Shown here one piece after another: positions 53,882-62,415 of a stretch of DNA of 64,000 nucleotides. Position numbers and translations under genes: made by a program. Position 1 is the first letter of the stretch. Each line of letters begins with the position of its first letter. The DNA comes from Phycisphaerae bacterium (GTDB lineage Bacteria; Planctomycetota; Phycisphaerae; Tepidisphaerales; Tepidisphaeraceae). The stretch covers positions 1 to 64,000 of the forward strand of contig JAUJNJ010000006.1 of NCBI GenBank assembly GCA_030448225.1. The letters are read 5' to 3'. The notes beneath the pieces are model-generated. The model searched no databases. It saw only the letters and a program-made list of their open reading frames with translations, and was not told where the DNA came from.

Positions 53882-55708
53882 GTGAGAAGCGTGCTGTTCT
53901 TCGCTGTCGTCTGTGTCGTCGCCGCACGTTGCGTTTCGGCGGCGCCGGCGCGAGAGGCGGGGGGAGCGCGGGCGGCCGACGCGGCGGCGCGGCCGTCCGT
54001 CGCCCTGATCGTCCACAACGCGAAGGTCACGACGCAGGACGCCACCGTGCCGAACGCGGCGGCCATCGCGGTTGCGGGCGAGCGGGTGGTCGCGGTCGGT
54101 GCCGACGCGGACGTGCTCGCGCTCCGCGGCCCCGCCACCCGGGTCATCGACGCGAACGGGCGGCGGGTCATCCCCGGGCTGAACGACTCGCACCTGCACG
54201 CCACCCGCGAGGGCCGGTTCTACAACAGCGAGCTGCGGTGGGACGGCGTGCCGTCGCTCGCACGCGGGCTGGCGATGGTGCGCGAGCAGGCCGCGCGGAC
54301 GCCCGCCGGGCAGTGGGTGCGGGTCGTGGGCGGTTGGTCGCCGCACCAGTTCGCCGAGCGGCGGATGCCGACCGTGGCGGAGCTGAACGCCGCCGCGCCC
54401 GATACGCCCACGTTCGTCATGTTCCTCTACAGCCAGGGCATGCTGAACCGCGCGGGCGTGGCCGCGCTGGGCGTCACCGCCGAGACGAAGGCGCCGCCCG
54501 GCTGCCGCTACGAACTGCTGCCCGACGGCGGGGCGGTCCTGCACGCCGAGCCGAGCCCCGTCATCCTCTACCAGACGATCGACGCGCTGCCGAAGCTGTC
54601 GGCCGCCGATCAGCTCAACTCGACCCGCCACTGGTACCGCGAGCTGAACCGCCTGGGGCTGACCAGCGCCGTCGACCCCGGCGGCGGCGGACACCTGTTC
54701 CCGGTCGACTACGCGGCCACCGACGCGATGGCGAAGGAGGGCAAGCTCCCGCTCCGGATCTCGCTCTACCTGTTCGCGCAGAAGCCCGGCGACGAACTCG
54801 CCGCCTACGAGCGCTGGACCGCCGGCCAGCGGCTCGCACTGAACATGGCCGCCGCCCGGCTCAACGGATACGTCGCCACGGGCGCGGGCGAAAACCTCGT
54901 CGCCTCCGCCGGCGACTACGAGAACTTTCTTGCCGCCCGGGTGGAGTTGAAGCCGGCGATGGAGTCCGACCTGCGTGCCGTCACGACCGTGCTCGCACGG
55001 GCCGGGTGGCCGCTGCGGATCCACGCGACGTACGACGAGTCCGTCACGCGGATGCTCGACGTGTTCGAGCCGGTATTTCGCGAGACGGCCTACAAGGGCC
55101 GCTGGGCGTTCGACCACGTCGAGACGCTCGGCCAGGCGAACCTCGCCCGGATCAAGGCGACGGGCGGCGGCATAGCGGTGCAGGACCGCATGGCGTACGC
55201 CGGCGAGACGTTCGTCGAGCGTTACGGGAAGGCCGCCGCCGCGCAGGCGCCGCCGCTGCGCAAGCTCGTCGACAGCGGCGTCCCGCTCGGCGCCGGCACC
55301 GACGGCACCCGCGTCAGCAGCTACAACCCGTGGGTCAGTCTCTACTGGATGACGACCGGCCGGACGGTCGGCGGGGCGAAGCTGTACGCCGACCCCGACC
55401 TGCTGACCCGCGCCGAGGCCCTGCGGCTCTACACGGTGGGCAGCGCGTGGTTCAGCGGCGACGAGGAGCGCAAGGGCCGACTCGCGCCGGGGCAACTGGC
55501 GGACCTCGCAATCCTGAGCGACGACTATTTCGCCGTCGACGCCGAGCGGATCAAAGGGATCGAATCGGTTCTCACGGTAACCGGCGGCGACGTCGTGTAC
55601 GCCGCGGCGGAGTTCGACCGCCCGGGCCTCGCGCCGCCGCCGCTCCCCCCGGTCAGTCCGGCGTGGTCGCCCGTCGCGTACTACGGCGGGTACCAGAGGG
55701 CGCGATGA
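53882..55708 (+). CDS. Exported amidohydrolase (YtcJ-like)
   Basis: I choose GTG 53882, which has GGGAGG 7 nt upstream and leaves a clean signal peptide (SVLFFAVVCVVAARCVSAAP). The amidohydrolase-3 domain has ALIVHNAKVTTQD, RRVIPGLNDSHLHATREG with the His pair, a central LRIHATYDESVTRML, WAFDHVETLG, and the Asp near GVPLGAGTDGTRVSSYNPW. The C-terminal KGRLAPGQLADLAIL closes the beta domain. Members hydrolyse cyclic or N-formyl amides; the substrate is unknown. Its stop overlaps the porin ATG (ATGA), so they are one transcript. The pair suggests uptake and breakdown of an external compound. Confidence 0.88.
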   Translation: MRSVLFFAVVCVVAARCVSAAPAREAGGARAADAAARPSVALIVHNAKVTTQDATVPNAAAIAVAGERVVAVGADADVLALRGPATRVIDANGRRVIPGLNDSHLHATREGRFYNSELRWDGVPSLARGLAMVREQAARTPAGQWVRVVGGWSPHQFAERRMPTVAELNAAAPDTPTFVMFLYSQGMLNRAGVAALGVTAETKAPPGCRYELLPDGGAVLHAEPSPVILYQTIDALPKLSAADQLNSTRHWYRELNRLGLTSAVDPGGGGHLFPVDYAATDAMAKEGKLPLRISLYLFAQKPGDELAAYERWTAGQRLALNMAAARLNGYVATGAGENLVASAGDYENFLAARVELKPAMESDLRAVTTVLARAGWPLRIHATYDESVTRMLDVFEPVFRETAYKGRWAFDHVETLGQANLARIKATGGGIAVQDRMAYAGETFVERYGKAAAAQAPPLRKLVDSGVPLGAGTDGTRVSSYNPWVSLYWMTTGRTVGGAKLYADPDLLTRAEALRLYTVGSAWFSGDEERKGRLAPGQLADLAILSDDYFAVDAERIKGIESVLTVTGGDVVYAAAEFDRPGLAPPPLPPVSPAWSPVAYYGGYQRAR

Positions 55709-57414
55709 ACCGGGGGCCGACAGCACGTCGTGACGCCGAGTTCCTGCGGTGGCACGAACGCTCCAGTGCTCATCCGCACGGCAACAGTCCCGTTCCACTG
55801 TCCCCGCGCCTACACGAGGCACAGATCCCGAAGCGCGGCCCGCTGTGCTGCTTGCTGCTCATGCTCGCCGGCCCGGGATGCGTCAACGAACAGTGCGAGC
55901 AACCAGATGCTTCGCCCGCCGCATTCGGAGCGGGATTAGGCGGGGGCCCGCGGGTTCCCGTTGCCGGCGCCCGTAGCCGCCGGGGGGCGGGCGTCGGCAC
56001 GCGACCCGTTGAACGCGCGATGGGCGATGCGGTTTCCAGCGGTGCGGACGAGACCAGTGCGCCGACACTGCCCGACCTGTCAACCTACCGATACGACGAA
56101 GACTATTCCGGTTTGCGGGATGCGAACGTTCGACAAGCCGCCGATCCGCTTTCGCTCGCCCCCCTCAAGTACGTGCCGCTCGACGATCGCGGCGACAGCT
56201 ACCTCAGCTTCGGCGGCGAGCTGCGGCTCCGCTACGAGTTCTACGACCAGAACCAATGGGGGCAGGGCACGCAGGACGACGGAGGCTACCTCTGGGGCCG
56301 CGGATTGCCGTATGCCGACCTGCACTTGGGCCCGAACTTCCGCGCGTTCGGGCAGCTCATCGCCGCGTTCGAGTGGAACGACGAGGCCGGCGTTTCCCCG
56401 CCCGACGAGGACCGGCTCGACCTCCTCCAGGCGTTCGTTGACGTGTCGGTCCCGCTCGGCGACAACGCCGCGCTGCTCGTCCGCCCGGGGCGGCAACTCC
56501 TGCGATACGGGTCCGAGCGGCTGATCGGCGTCCGGTACGGGCCGAACGTGCCCCAGCCGTTCGACGCGGCGGTCGCGCGGTACGAGCAGGGGCCGTGGCG
56601 GGTCGACGTCTTCTACGCACGGCCGGTCGAGATCGGGCGCGGCGAGTGGGATGACGCGGCCGACGACACCCAGTCCGCGTGGTCGGTTTATGCTACGCGT
56701 GAGCTGCCGTCCCTCGGGGACCGCAGCGGCCTGGACGCGTATTGCATCGGCTACCTCGACGAGCAGGCGGCGTTCGTGCAGGGCGGGGGGAGGGAACTCC
56801 GCCACACGCTCGGCACCCGCTTCTTCGGCGACCGTCGCGGCGTCGATTGGGACCTCGAGGGGTTCTACCAGTTCGGCTCCTTCGACGCGGCGGACGGCGA
56901 CGGTGACATCTCCGCATGGTCGGTTGCCTCGAACGTCGGCTACACCGTGGAGCAGGTGCCGCTACGACCGCGGCTCGGGCTCCGCGCGAACGTGATCAGC
57001 GGCGACGACGACCCGGACGACCCCGACCTCCGGACGTTCAACGCGCTGTTCCCCAAGGGCAAGTACTTCGGCGAGATCGGCCTCGTCGGGCCGTACAACC
57101 TCGTCAACCTCCACCCGGCCGTGACGCTCAACATCACCAACCAGCTCGCGCTCGACCTCGCGTCGGTCTTCTACTGGCGATACAGCAGGGAGGACGGGAT
57201 CTACGACAACGCGGGCAACGTGATTCGCGACGGGCTCGAGAGCCGCGAGTGGTACATCGGGACGCAGCTCGAAGCATCGCTGACCTACTCGCTCAGCCGC
57301 GAGATTGAGGCGTCGGCTGCGTACGGCGTGTTCCTGCCCGGGAGGGTCATCGAGGAGACGGGGCCGGACGAGGTCGTGCACTTCGTCGGGGTCGAACTCC
57401 TTTACAGGTTCTGA
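55705..57414 (+). CDS. Alginate-export-family outer membrane porin
   Basis: The 569-residue frame starts at ATG 55705, overlapping the amidohydrolase stop. An N-terminal region of about 110 residues contains a lipobox-like LLLMLAGPGC. From about residue 150 the protein is an amphipathic beta-strand succession ending in Phe: YLSFGGELRLRYEFYDQNQW, LHLGPNFRAFGQLIAAFEWN, RPGRQLLRYGSERLIGVR, VDWDLEGFYQFGSF, and terminal VHFVGVELLYRF. This is the AlgE/alginate-export (PF13372) pattern of outer membrane channels. The real export start may be one of the internal Met codons. It is probably the uptake channel for the amidohydrolase substrate. Confidence 0.85.
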   Translation: MNRGPTARRDAEFLRWHERSSAHPHGNSPVPLSPRLHEAQIPKRGPLCCLLLMLAGPGCVNEQCEQPDASPAAFGAGLGGGPRVPVAGARSRRGAGVGTRPVERAMGDAVSSGADETSAPTLPDLSTYRYDEDYSGLRDANVRQAADPLSLAPLKYVPLDDRGDSYLSFGGELRLRYEFYDQNQWGQGTQDDGGYLWGRGLPYADLHLGPNFRAFGQLIAAFEWNDEAGVSPPDEDRLDLLQAFVDVSVPLGDNAALLVRPGRQLLRYGSERLIGVRYGPNVPQPFDAAVARYEQGPWRVDVFYARPVEIGRGEWDDAADDTQSAWSVYATRELPSLGDRSGLDAYCIGYLDEQAAFVQGGGRELRHTLGTRFFGDRRGVDWDLEGFYQFGSFDAADGDGDISAWSVASNVGYTVEQVPLRPRLGLRANVISGDDDPDDPDLRTFNALFPKGKYFGEIGLVGPYNLVNLHPAVTLNITNQLALDLASVFYWRYSREDGIYDNAGNVIRDGLESREWYIGTQLEASLTYSLSREIEASAAYGVFLPGRVIEETGPDEVVHFVGVELLYRF

Positions 57415-57758
57415 AGGAGACGCACGCGCCAGTCTTCTACTCGACGCGCCACGGGCACGGCACGGCGCTGGCCGCCGCGGGCGTGTCGGAGTCCGTCATC
57501 GCCAAGTCGATGCACCACGCGCGCCGGGCGACCACCGCCCGCTACATCCACGCCGACCGCAAGCGCGTCGGCGCCGCGACCGCCACGCTCCCCGACCTAT
57601 CGCCCGCGCAGCGGCAGCGGGCGACGGGGACGACGGCAAGGGGGCGCACCCCGACGCCGACGCCGGCTCTGTCTTTGCCAAGTCTGTGCCGCTTCAGGCA
57701 CGCGGGCGGACCCCGGTGGACAAAAAGCGCGGCGGCGGGTACAACCCAAAAGCACTGA
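57414..57758 (+). pseudogene. C-terminal remnant of a tyrosine recombinase (integrase)
   Basis: Immediately after the porin stop the frame reads VFYSTRHGHGTALAAAGVSE, then SVIAKSMHHARRATTARYIHADRKRV. It contains the RHxxxT box, the second His region and the catalytic Tyr of phage-type integrases. Nothing of the N-terminal two thirds is present and the frame drifts after about 57610. It lies 40 bp before a tRNA-Leu gene, a typical integration site, so it probably marks an old element. Confidence 0.65.
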
Positions 57759-57801
57759 TTTGCCGGGAAAAACGGCGGAAACCCCGCAAAAGCAGCACGA
57801 C

Positions 57802-57885
57802 GGCCCCTTGGCGGAATTGGCAGACGCGATGGATTCAAAATCCATTGCCCGCAAGGGCGTATCGGTTCGAGTCCGATAGGGGCCA
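57802..57885 (+). tRNA. tRNA-Leu, anticodon CAA
   Basis: This 84-nt class II tRNA has acceptor arms GGCCCCT (57802-57808) and AGGGGCC (57878-57884) with discriminator A. The anticodon stem is ATGGA/TCCAT with loop TTCAAAA, so the anticodon is CAA (reads UUG). It has a long variable arm (TGCCCGCAAGGGCGT) and a T-arm ATCGGTTCGAGTCCGAT. The 3' CCA is not encoded. Confidence 0.95.
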
Positions 57886-57981
57886 ATCCCCGCTTCACAT
57901 CATGGTCGGGCCCGGAAGACGCGAGCGTCGATCGCCGAGTACCTCGCCCGGGCGAATCGTGCGGCGCGCGGTTGCCGGGAC

Positions 57982-57987
57982 TATAGT
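57982..57987 (+). promoter_or_regulatory. -10 box of coaX, probably giving a leaderless mRNA
   Basis: TATAGT ends 7 nt before the coaX ATG, so a start site 7 nt downstream would coincide with the start codon. No -35 hexamer is clear. Confidence 0.4.
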
Positions 57988-57994
57988 TGCACCC

Positions 57995-58774
57995 ATGGAG
58001 ATCAACCTCGTCGTCGTCAGCCTCGGCAACTCCCGCCTCGCGGTCGGCACCTTTCGGTCCGGCGAGTTGAGCAACGTCGTGCGCGTGCCGAACGACGAGT
58101 CGGACCGCTGGGCCGACGCGATCCGCACCGCGTGGGAGCAGGTCGGCGGGCGCGACAACGCCGCCGTCGTCGCGGCGAGCGTGAACCCGCGCCTCGAGTC
58201 GACGCTGGAGGAGGCCGTCGGCGACGCGGCCGACCGGCGGGTGGTGTGGGTCGGGCGCGACCTCGATTTGCCGGTCAAGGTGCTGACCGAGGAGCCGGAA
58301 AAGACCGGCGTCGACCGCGTCCTGAACGTGGCGGCGGCGTACGAGCAGATGGGCAAGGCGTGCGTCGTCGTCGACGCGGGGACGGCCATCACCGTCGACT
58401 GCTGCAACGACGCGGGCGAGTTCCTCGGCGGATCGATCGCGCCGGGCGTCACGCTCATGCTCGAGGCGCTGCACGACGGCACCGCCCAACTGCCCCGCGT
58501 CGACGCGTTCGCGCCGCCGGCCGAGCCGTTCGGCCGCACGACCGAGCAGGCGATCCTCCACGGCGTCTACCACGGCGTACGCGGGATGGTGAAGGAACTC
58601 GTCGAAAACTACGCGACGGAGCTGGGCCGCTGGCCCGACCTCATCGCCACCGGCGGCGACGCCGCCGCGCTGTTCAACGAGTGGGAGATCGTTCACGCGA
58701 TCGCGCCGGACCTGACGCTCTACGGCATCGCACTGGCCTACACGAACCACCACCTGAAGCACGACGAAGCGTGA
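57995..58774 (+). CDS. coaX: Type III pantothenate kinase
   Basis: This 259-residue enzyme catalyses the first step of coenzyme A synthesis. Motifs are LGNSRLAVGTF at the N-terminus, TGVDRVLNVAAAYEQ, the DAGTAITVDCCNDAGEFLGG phosphate/metal site, GVTLMLEALHDGTAQLP and IATGGDAAAL. The usual Asp of the DxGNT motif is Ser here (VVSLGNSR), which is unusual because that residue normally coordinates phosphate or metal. The start is ATG 57995. There is no Shine-Dalgarno; a TATAGT box at 57982-57987 places transcription start at or next to the ATG. Confidence 0.88.
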   Translation: MEINLVVVSLGNSRLAVGTFRSGELSNVVRVPNDESDRWADAIRTAWEQVGGRDNAAVVAASVNPRLESTLEEAVGDAADRRVVWVGRDLDLPVKVLTEEPEKTGVDRVLNVAAAYEQMGKACVVVDAGTAITVDCCNDAGEFLGGSIAPGVTLMLEALHDGTAQLPRVDAFAPPAEPFGRTTEQAILHGVYHGVRGMVKELVENYATELGRWPDLIATGGDAAALFNEWEIVHAIAPDLTLYGIALAYTNHHLKHDEA

Positions 58775-59041
58775 CCGGAGGCGGGGCATCCTCGAAGCGC
58801 GACCGGTGATGCGTCGGCGGTTCCCGCAGGGCAATCGCGCGCCGCTCGCTGCGTCGGCATCGGGCGCGTCTTGCCACCCTCCGCGTCGTCATCTCTCATC
58901 ACGTCCTTTCCCGCGCGGCGCTCGCCCGTGTCGAGCCTATCAGAATCACCTGCAGCGGGCCCTTTTGGCCTGCGGCGACACGGGCAACGCCGGGCGGTTC
59001 GCGTAGGCTTCTCGTGCGATGAGTGCATTGGTGGAATCGAC

Positions 59042-60103
59042 ATGAGTCAGCCGGGACGTGCCATCCTCCTAACGCCGCCCGGGGCCGCCGCGATCGCGGT
59101 CGTCCGATTGTCGGGGCCGGGGGTGGGGGCGTTCCTCGCTGCGCACTTCCCGGGGAAGTCGCCGACGCCGGGGCGGTGCGTTCACGGGGAACTCGTGGAC
59201 GGCACGCGGGTGATCGACGATCCGGTCGTCGTGGCCGGGCCGGATGGTGCGTTCGCCGACCTGAGCATTCACGGCGGGGCGTGGGTCGTTCGATCGACGC
59301 TCGACCTCGTCCGCCGGTTCGGATTTGACGTCGTGGAGCCGGCATCCGCGCCGCTGGCGGACGACGTGGTTGACGGCGAAGTGGAGATGGAGCGGGAGGT
59401 GTTGCGATACCTCCCGCTGGCGAAGACGGAACTGGCCCTGCGCGTGCTGCTGGTCCAGCCGGAGGCGTGGGCGGACGCGGGAATCGAATCCGGGCGGCAC
59501 GTGAGCGCCGACGTTTGCCGAGCCATGCTCGCCGACCGCGCGCTGCACTGGCTGTTGCACCCGCCGCGCGTGGCGATCGTCGGACCGGCGAACGTGGGGA
59601 AGTCGACGCTGGCGAACCGGTTGTTCGGGCAGGAGCGGTCGATCACGGCCGACCTGCCCGGCACGACGCGCGACTGGGTGGGGGAGACGGCCAACCTCGA
59701 CGGCCTGGCCGTCACGCTCGTCGACACGCCGGGCCTGCGCGAGACGGCCGACCCGATCGAGCGGGCCGCGATCGACCGGGCGGGCGGCGAGGTCGCCGGG
59801 GCCGACCTCATCGTGTTGGTGCTCGACGCGGCTCGTCCGCTCGAAGCGGCGGAGCGCCACTTGGTTTCGCGGTTTCCCAACGCTGTGCTCGTGGTGAACA
59901 AGTCCGACGTGGCGGGCGGGCGGGAACTGCCCGACGGGATTCGAACAGTGGCGACGACGGGGGCGGGTGTCGACGCGCTACGCGCCGCGATCCGCGGTCG
60001 GTTCCAGTGCGAGGCAATCGCGGTCGGTGCGCCGCGCTGGTGGACGGCGCGGCAGCGAGGAATGCTGGAGAAGATGCTGCGGAACGCGCAGCCCGGGCGT
60101 TGA
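59042..60103 (+). CDS. MnmE/TrmE-like GTPase lacking the C-terminal catalytic end
   Basis: This 353-residue protein has an MnmE-type N-terminal domain (ILLTPPGAAAIAVVRLSGP) and a G domain with G1 GPANVGKST, G2 PGTTRDWVGE, G3 DTPGLRETADPIE and G4 NKSD. MnmE modifies the wobble uridine of tRNAs with MnmG and is normally about 450 residues with a C-terminal CxGK motif. Here the protein ends about 100 residues early and no such Cys is present. It may be a paralogue with another role, as planctomycetes often carry. The start is ATG 59042. I therefore leave the symbol empty. Confidence 0.8.
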   Translation: MSQPGRAILLTPPGAAAIAVVRLSGPGVGAFLAAHFPGKSPTPGRCVHGELVDGTRVIDDPVVVAGPDGAFADLSIHGGAWVVRSTLDLVRRFGFDVVEPASAPLADDVVDGEVEMEREVLRYLPLAKTELALRVLLVQPEAWADAGIESGRHVSADVCRAMLADRALHWLLHPPRVAIVGPANVGKSTLANRLFGQERSITADLPGTTRDWVGETANLDGLAVTLVDTPGLRETADPIERAAIDRAGGEVAGADLIVLVLDAARPLEAAERHLVSRFPNAVLVVNKSDVAGGRELPDGIRTVATTGAGVDALRAAIRGRFQCEAIAVGAPRWWTARQRGMLEKMLRNAQPGR

Positions 60104-60189
60104 CCGAGAAGGTGATGCGATCGGGGCTGTTCGAGGGCGCGGTGATCTCCAACGTTGCGCGACCATTCGCAGCGATCGTCCCCGAAACT

Positions 60190-60215
60190 GGAGTCGCGAA
60201 GACGCAAGCGACTCC
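60190..60215. terminator. Hairpin between convergent genes
   Basis: GGAGTCGC (60190-60197) pairs with GCGACTCC (60208-60215). A further GGAGTCGCT follows at about 60239. It lies between the GTPase and the convergent rseP, so it may terminate both. Confidence 0.45.
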
Positions 60216-60274
60216 GGCGCCGCGCGGGGCGGGTGCCGGAGTCGCTCGATGATCGTGCGGCATCGCCGCGTTCG

Positions 60275-62299
60275 TCAGAACAGGCGCTGGATGTCGTTGA
60301 ACGTGACGAAGACGAACACGCCGAACAGCAGGATCAGGCCGGCGAACTGGGCGACCTGTTGCGTCCGCGGGCTCACCGGGCGGCCCTTGATCTTCTCGAT
60401 GATGAGGAACGTGAAGAGGCCGCCGTCGACGATCGGGATCGGCAGGAAGTTCACGACGGCGAGGTTCGCGCTGATCATCGCGAGGAACCAGATCAGCCAG
60501 TCGTTGCCGCGGTTGGCGACCTGCGTGCCGGTGTGGAAGATGCCGATCGGGCCCATGAGGTGGCCAGGGTCGACGTTGCCGTCCACCATCCGCCGAAGCG
60601 TGAGGTAGAACTGCAGGATGAAGTCGCGCGTCTCGGTCGCGCCCCAGCGGGCGGCGGTCACGAGGCTGTCGGTGTGGCGCGTCTCCTTCAACTCGCCCAG
60701 GAGCAGGCCGTGCGTGTAGCGGTTAGCGGCGATCGTGGCGATCTCCTGCTCGGTCAGCGCGAGGTCGACCCTCCGCGTCTCGCCCGCGCGCGTGCGGATC
60801 TCGACCGGCGTGCCGCCCGGCTTGGCCGCCGCTAGGGTGCGGTAGATGTCGTGCCAGTTCCGCACCGGCTGCCCGCCGATCGACACGATCGTCGAGCCGG
60901 CCTCGATGTTGGCCCGGGCAGCGGGGGTGTCGGGCAGGGGCGCGGCGACGATGGGATGCGCGAGGTCGTCGGCAGGGGCGATGCCCAGCCCGCGGCCGCC
61001 CGACTCGAGTTTCATGCTCGGCGTCAGCCCCTCGATCCGCTGCTCCTGCCCGTCGCGCAGCACGGTCATCGAGACCGCCTGCTTCTTGTCCCCGGCGTCA
61101 AGGAGCTTCTTGACCAACTCCTCGCGGCTCATGTTCGCGCTGGTGTCGCCGGCCGTGCCGAACGAGGCGGAGAGGATCACGTCGCCCGGCTTCAGCTTGC
61201 CGATCGCGGGCGAGCCCTGCACGAGTTGGACGACGCGCGGCAGCGGCGTGAGGCCCGCGAGGTCGAACGCCCGGCGGCCGAACGCCGGCAGGAACTGCGG
61301 CGTCACCCGCTCCTGGCGCTCGGCGCCCGCGCGATCGACGATCGTGAGCATTACCGGCTCGCCGCCCGACCGCTGGAGCGCCTCGTGCAGCACGCGGATG
61401 TCGTCGCGGTCGACCGGCGTGTCGTTCACGCGCGCGATCACGTCGCCCGGGCGGATCGCCAGGTGCTCGGGCAGCACCCGTGCCTCGATCTGCTTCATCT
61501 CCTCGGCGGGGATCTCCTGCTTCGGCACCGGCGGCCCGGCCAGGGCGGCCGGCGGGGCGACGCCGAGCTGCACGAACCCGCCCGCGGCGGCGTCGGCGCG
61601 TGACGGCGTCACCTCGAGCCGCACGACGCGCTCGGCGCCGTCGACGGTGCGCCGCACCTCCAGCGGCACCGGCGTGCCGTCGTCGGAGAGCGCGACGTTC
61701 AGCATCAACTTCGTGAAGTCGTGGATCGGCTTGCCCTCGTACGTCAGCAGGCGGTCGCCGACCTGGACGCCGGCGCGCTGCGCCGGCGAGCCGGGCACCA
61801 CCTCACCCACGACCGCCGCCGGCGCGCTGAACCCGTAGCGGAACAGGGCCATGAACAGCACGGCCGCGAGGATCACGTTCATGATCACGCCGGCCGAGAC
61901 GACGAGCATGCGGGCGGGGATCGACTTTCGGTTGTAGCTGCGGGGGTCCTCGCTCTCGGCGTTGGGGTTGAGGTCGTCCTGCCCGAGCATCTTCACGTAG
62001 CCGCCGAGCGGGATCCAGTTGAGGCGGTACTCGGTCTCGCCGTACTTCGACATGTCGACGCTCGCGTCCCCCTCGGCCGCCGCCTTCTGCAGTTCCTCGT
62101 AGCGGCGGCCGCTCGTGCCGACCTGCACGCCCATCCCCTTGCGGAACGACAGCAGCGCCTGGCCGAACCCGACGGCGAACTGCTCGACGCGGATCCCGAC
62201 CCACTTGGCCGCCAGGAAGTGCCCCAGCTCGTGCCAGAAGATCACGAAGCCGAACCCGAACACGAGCAGGACGATGCTAAGGATGTATTGCCAGTTCAT
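60275..62299 (-). CDS. rseP: RseP-like site-2 metalloprotease with several PDZ domains
   Basis: This 674-residue protein is half again as long as E. coli RseP (450). The N-terminal helix carries IFWHELGHFLAAKWVG, the zinc motif HExxH. RLNWIPLGGYVKML follows, then a second membrane helix (VVSAGVIMNVILAAVLFMALF). Three or more PDZ-like units occupy residues 160-510. The C-terminal LAVVNFLPIPIVDGG supplies the third zinc ligand, and a last helix (FAGLILLFGVFVFVTF) follows. It cleaves within membranes, typically releasing sigma factors from anti-sigma proteins. It lies 116 bp downstream of dxr on the same strand, a common arrangement. The start is ATG at 62297-62299. Confidence 0.92.
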   Translation of the reverse strand: MNWQYILSIVLLVFGFGFVIFWHELGHFLAAKWVGIRVEQFAVGFGQALLSFRKGMGVQVGTSGRRYEELQKAAAEGDASVDMSKYGETEYRLNWIPLGGYVKMLGQDDLNPNAESEDPRSYNRKSIPARMLVVSAGVIMNVILAAVLFMALFRYGFSAPAAVVGEVVPGSPAQRAGVQVGDRLLTYEGKPIHDFTKLMLNVALSDDGTPVPLEVRRTVDGAERVVRLEVTPSRADAAAGGFVQLGVAPPAALAGPPVPKQEIPAEEMKQIEARVLPEHLAIRPGDVIARVNDTPVDRDDIRVLHEALQRSGGEPVMLTIVDRAGAERQERVTPQFLPAFGRRAFDLAGLTPLPRVVQLVQGSPAIGKLKPGDVILSASFGTAGDTSANMSREELVKKLLDAGDKKQAVSMTVLRDGQEQRIEGLTPSMKLESGGRGLGIAPADDLAHPIVAAPLPDTPAARANIEAGSTIVSIGGQPVRNWHDIYRTLAAAKPGGTPVEIRTRAGETRRVDLALTEQEIATIAANRYTHGLLLGELKETRHTDSLVTAARWGATETRDFILQFYLTLRRMVDGNVDPGHLMGPIGIFHTGTQVANRGNDWLIWFLAMISANLAVVNFLPIPIVDGGLFTFLIIEKIKGRPVSPRTQQVAQFAGLILLFGVFVFVTFNDIQRLF

Positions 62300-62415
62300 G
62301 CGAATCGGTTCTCACGTTCGGTCGGTCGCAAGGGGAGCGGGACGAATGCTCTCGAGCCGCGCGCATCCGCGGAGTCCGTCGTCGCCGTCGTCGTCGTTCT
62401 TCGCCGCGCCGTGGT

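Noticed and set aside
52721..55822. 1033-codon minus-strand open frame
   Set aside because: It is the shadow of the exported hydrolase and amidohydrolase, whose frames contain clear catalytic motifs and ribosome binding sites.
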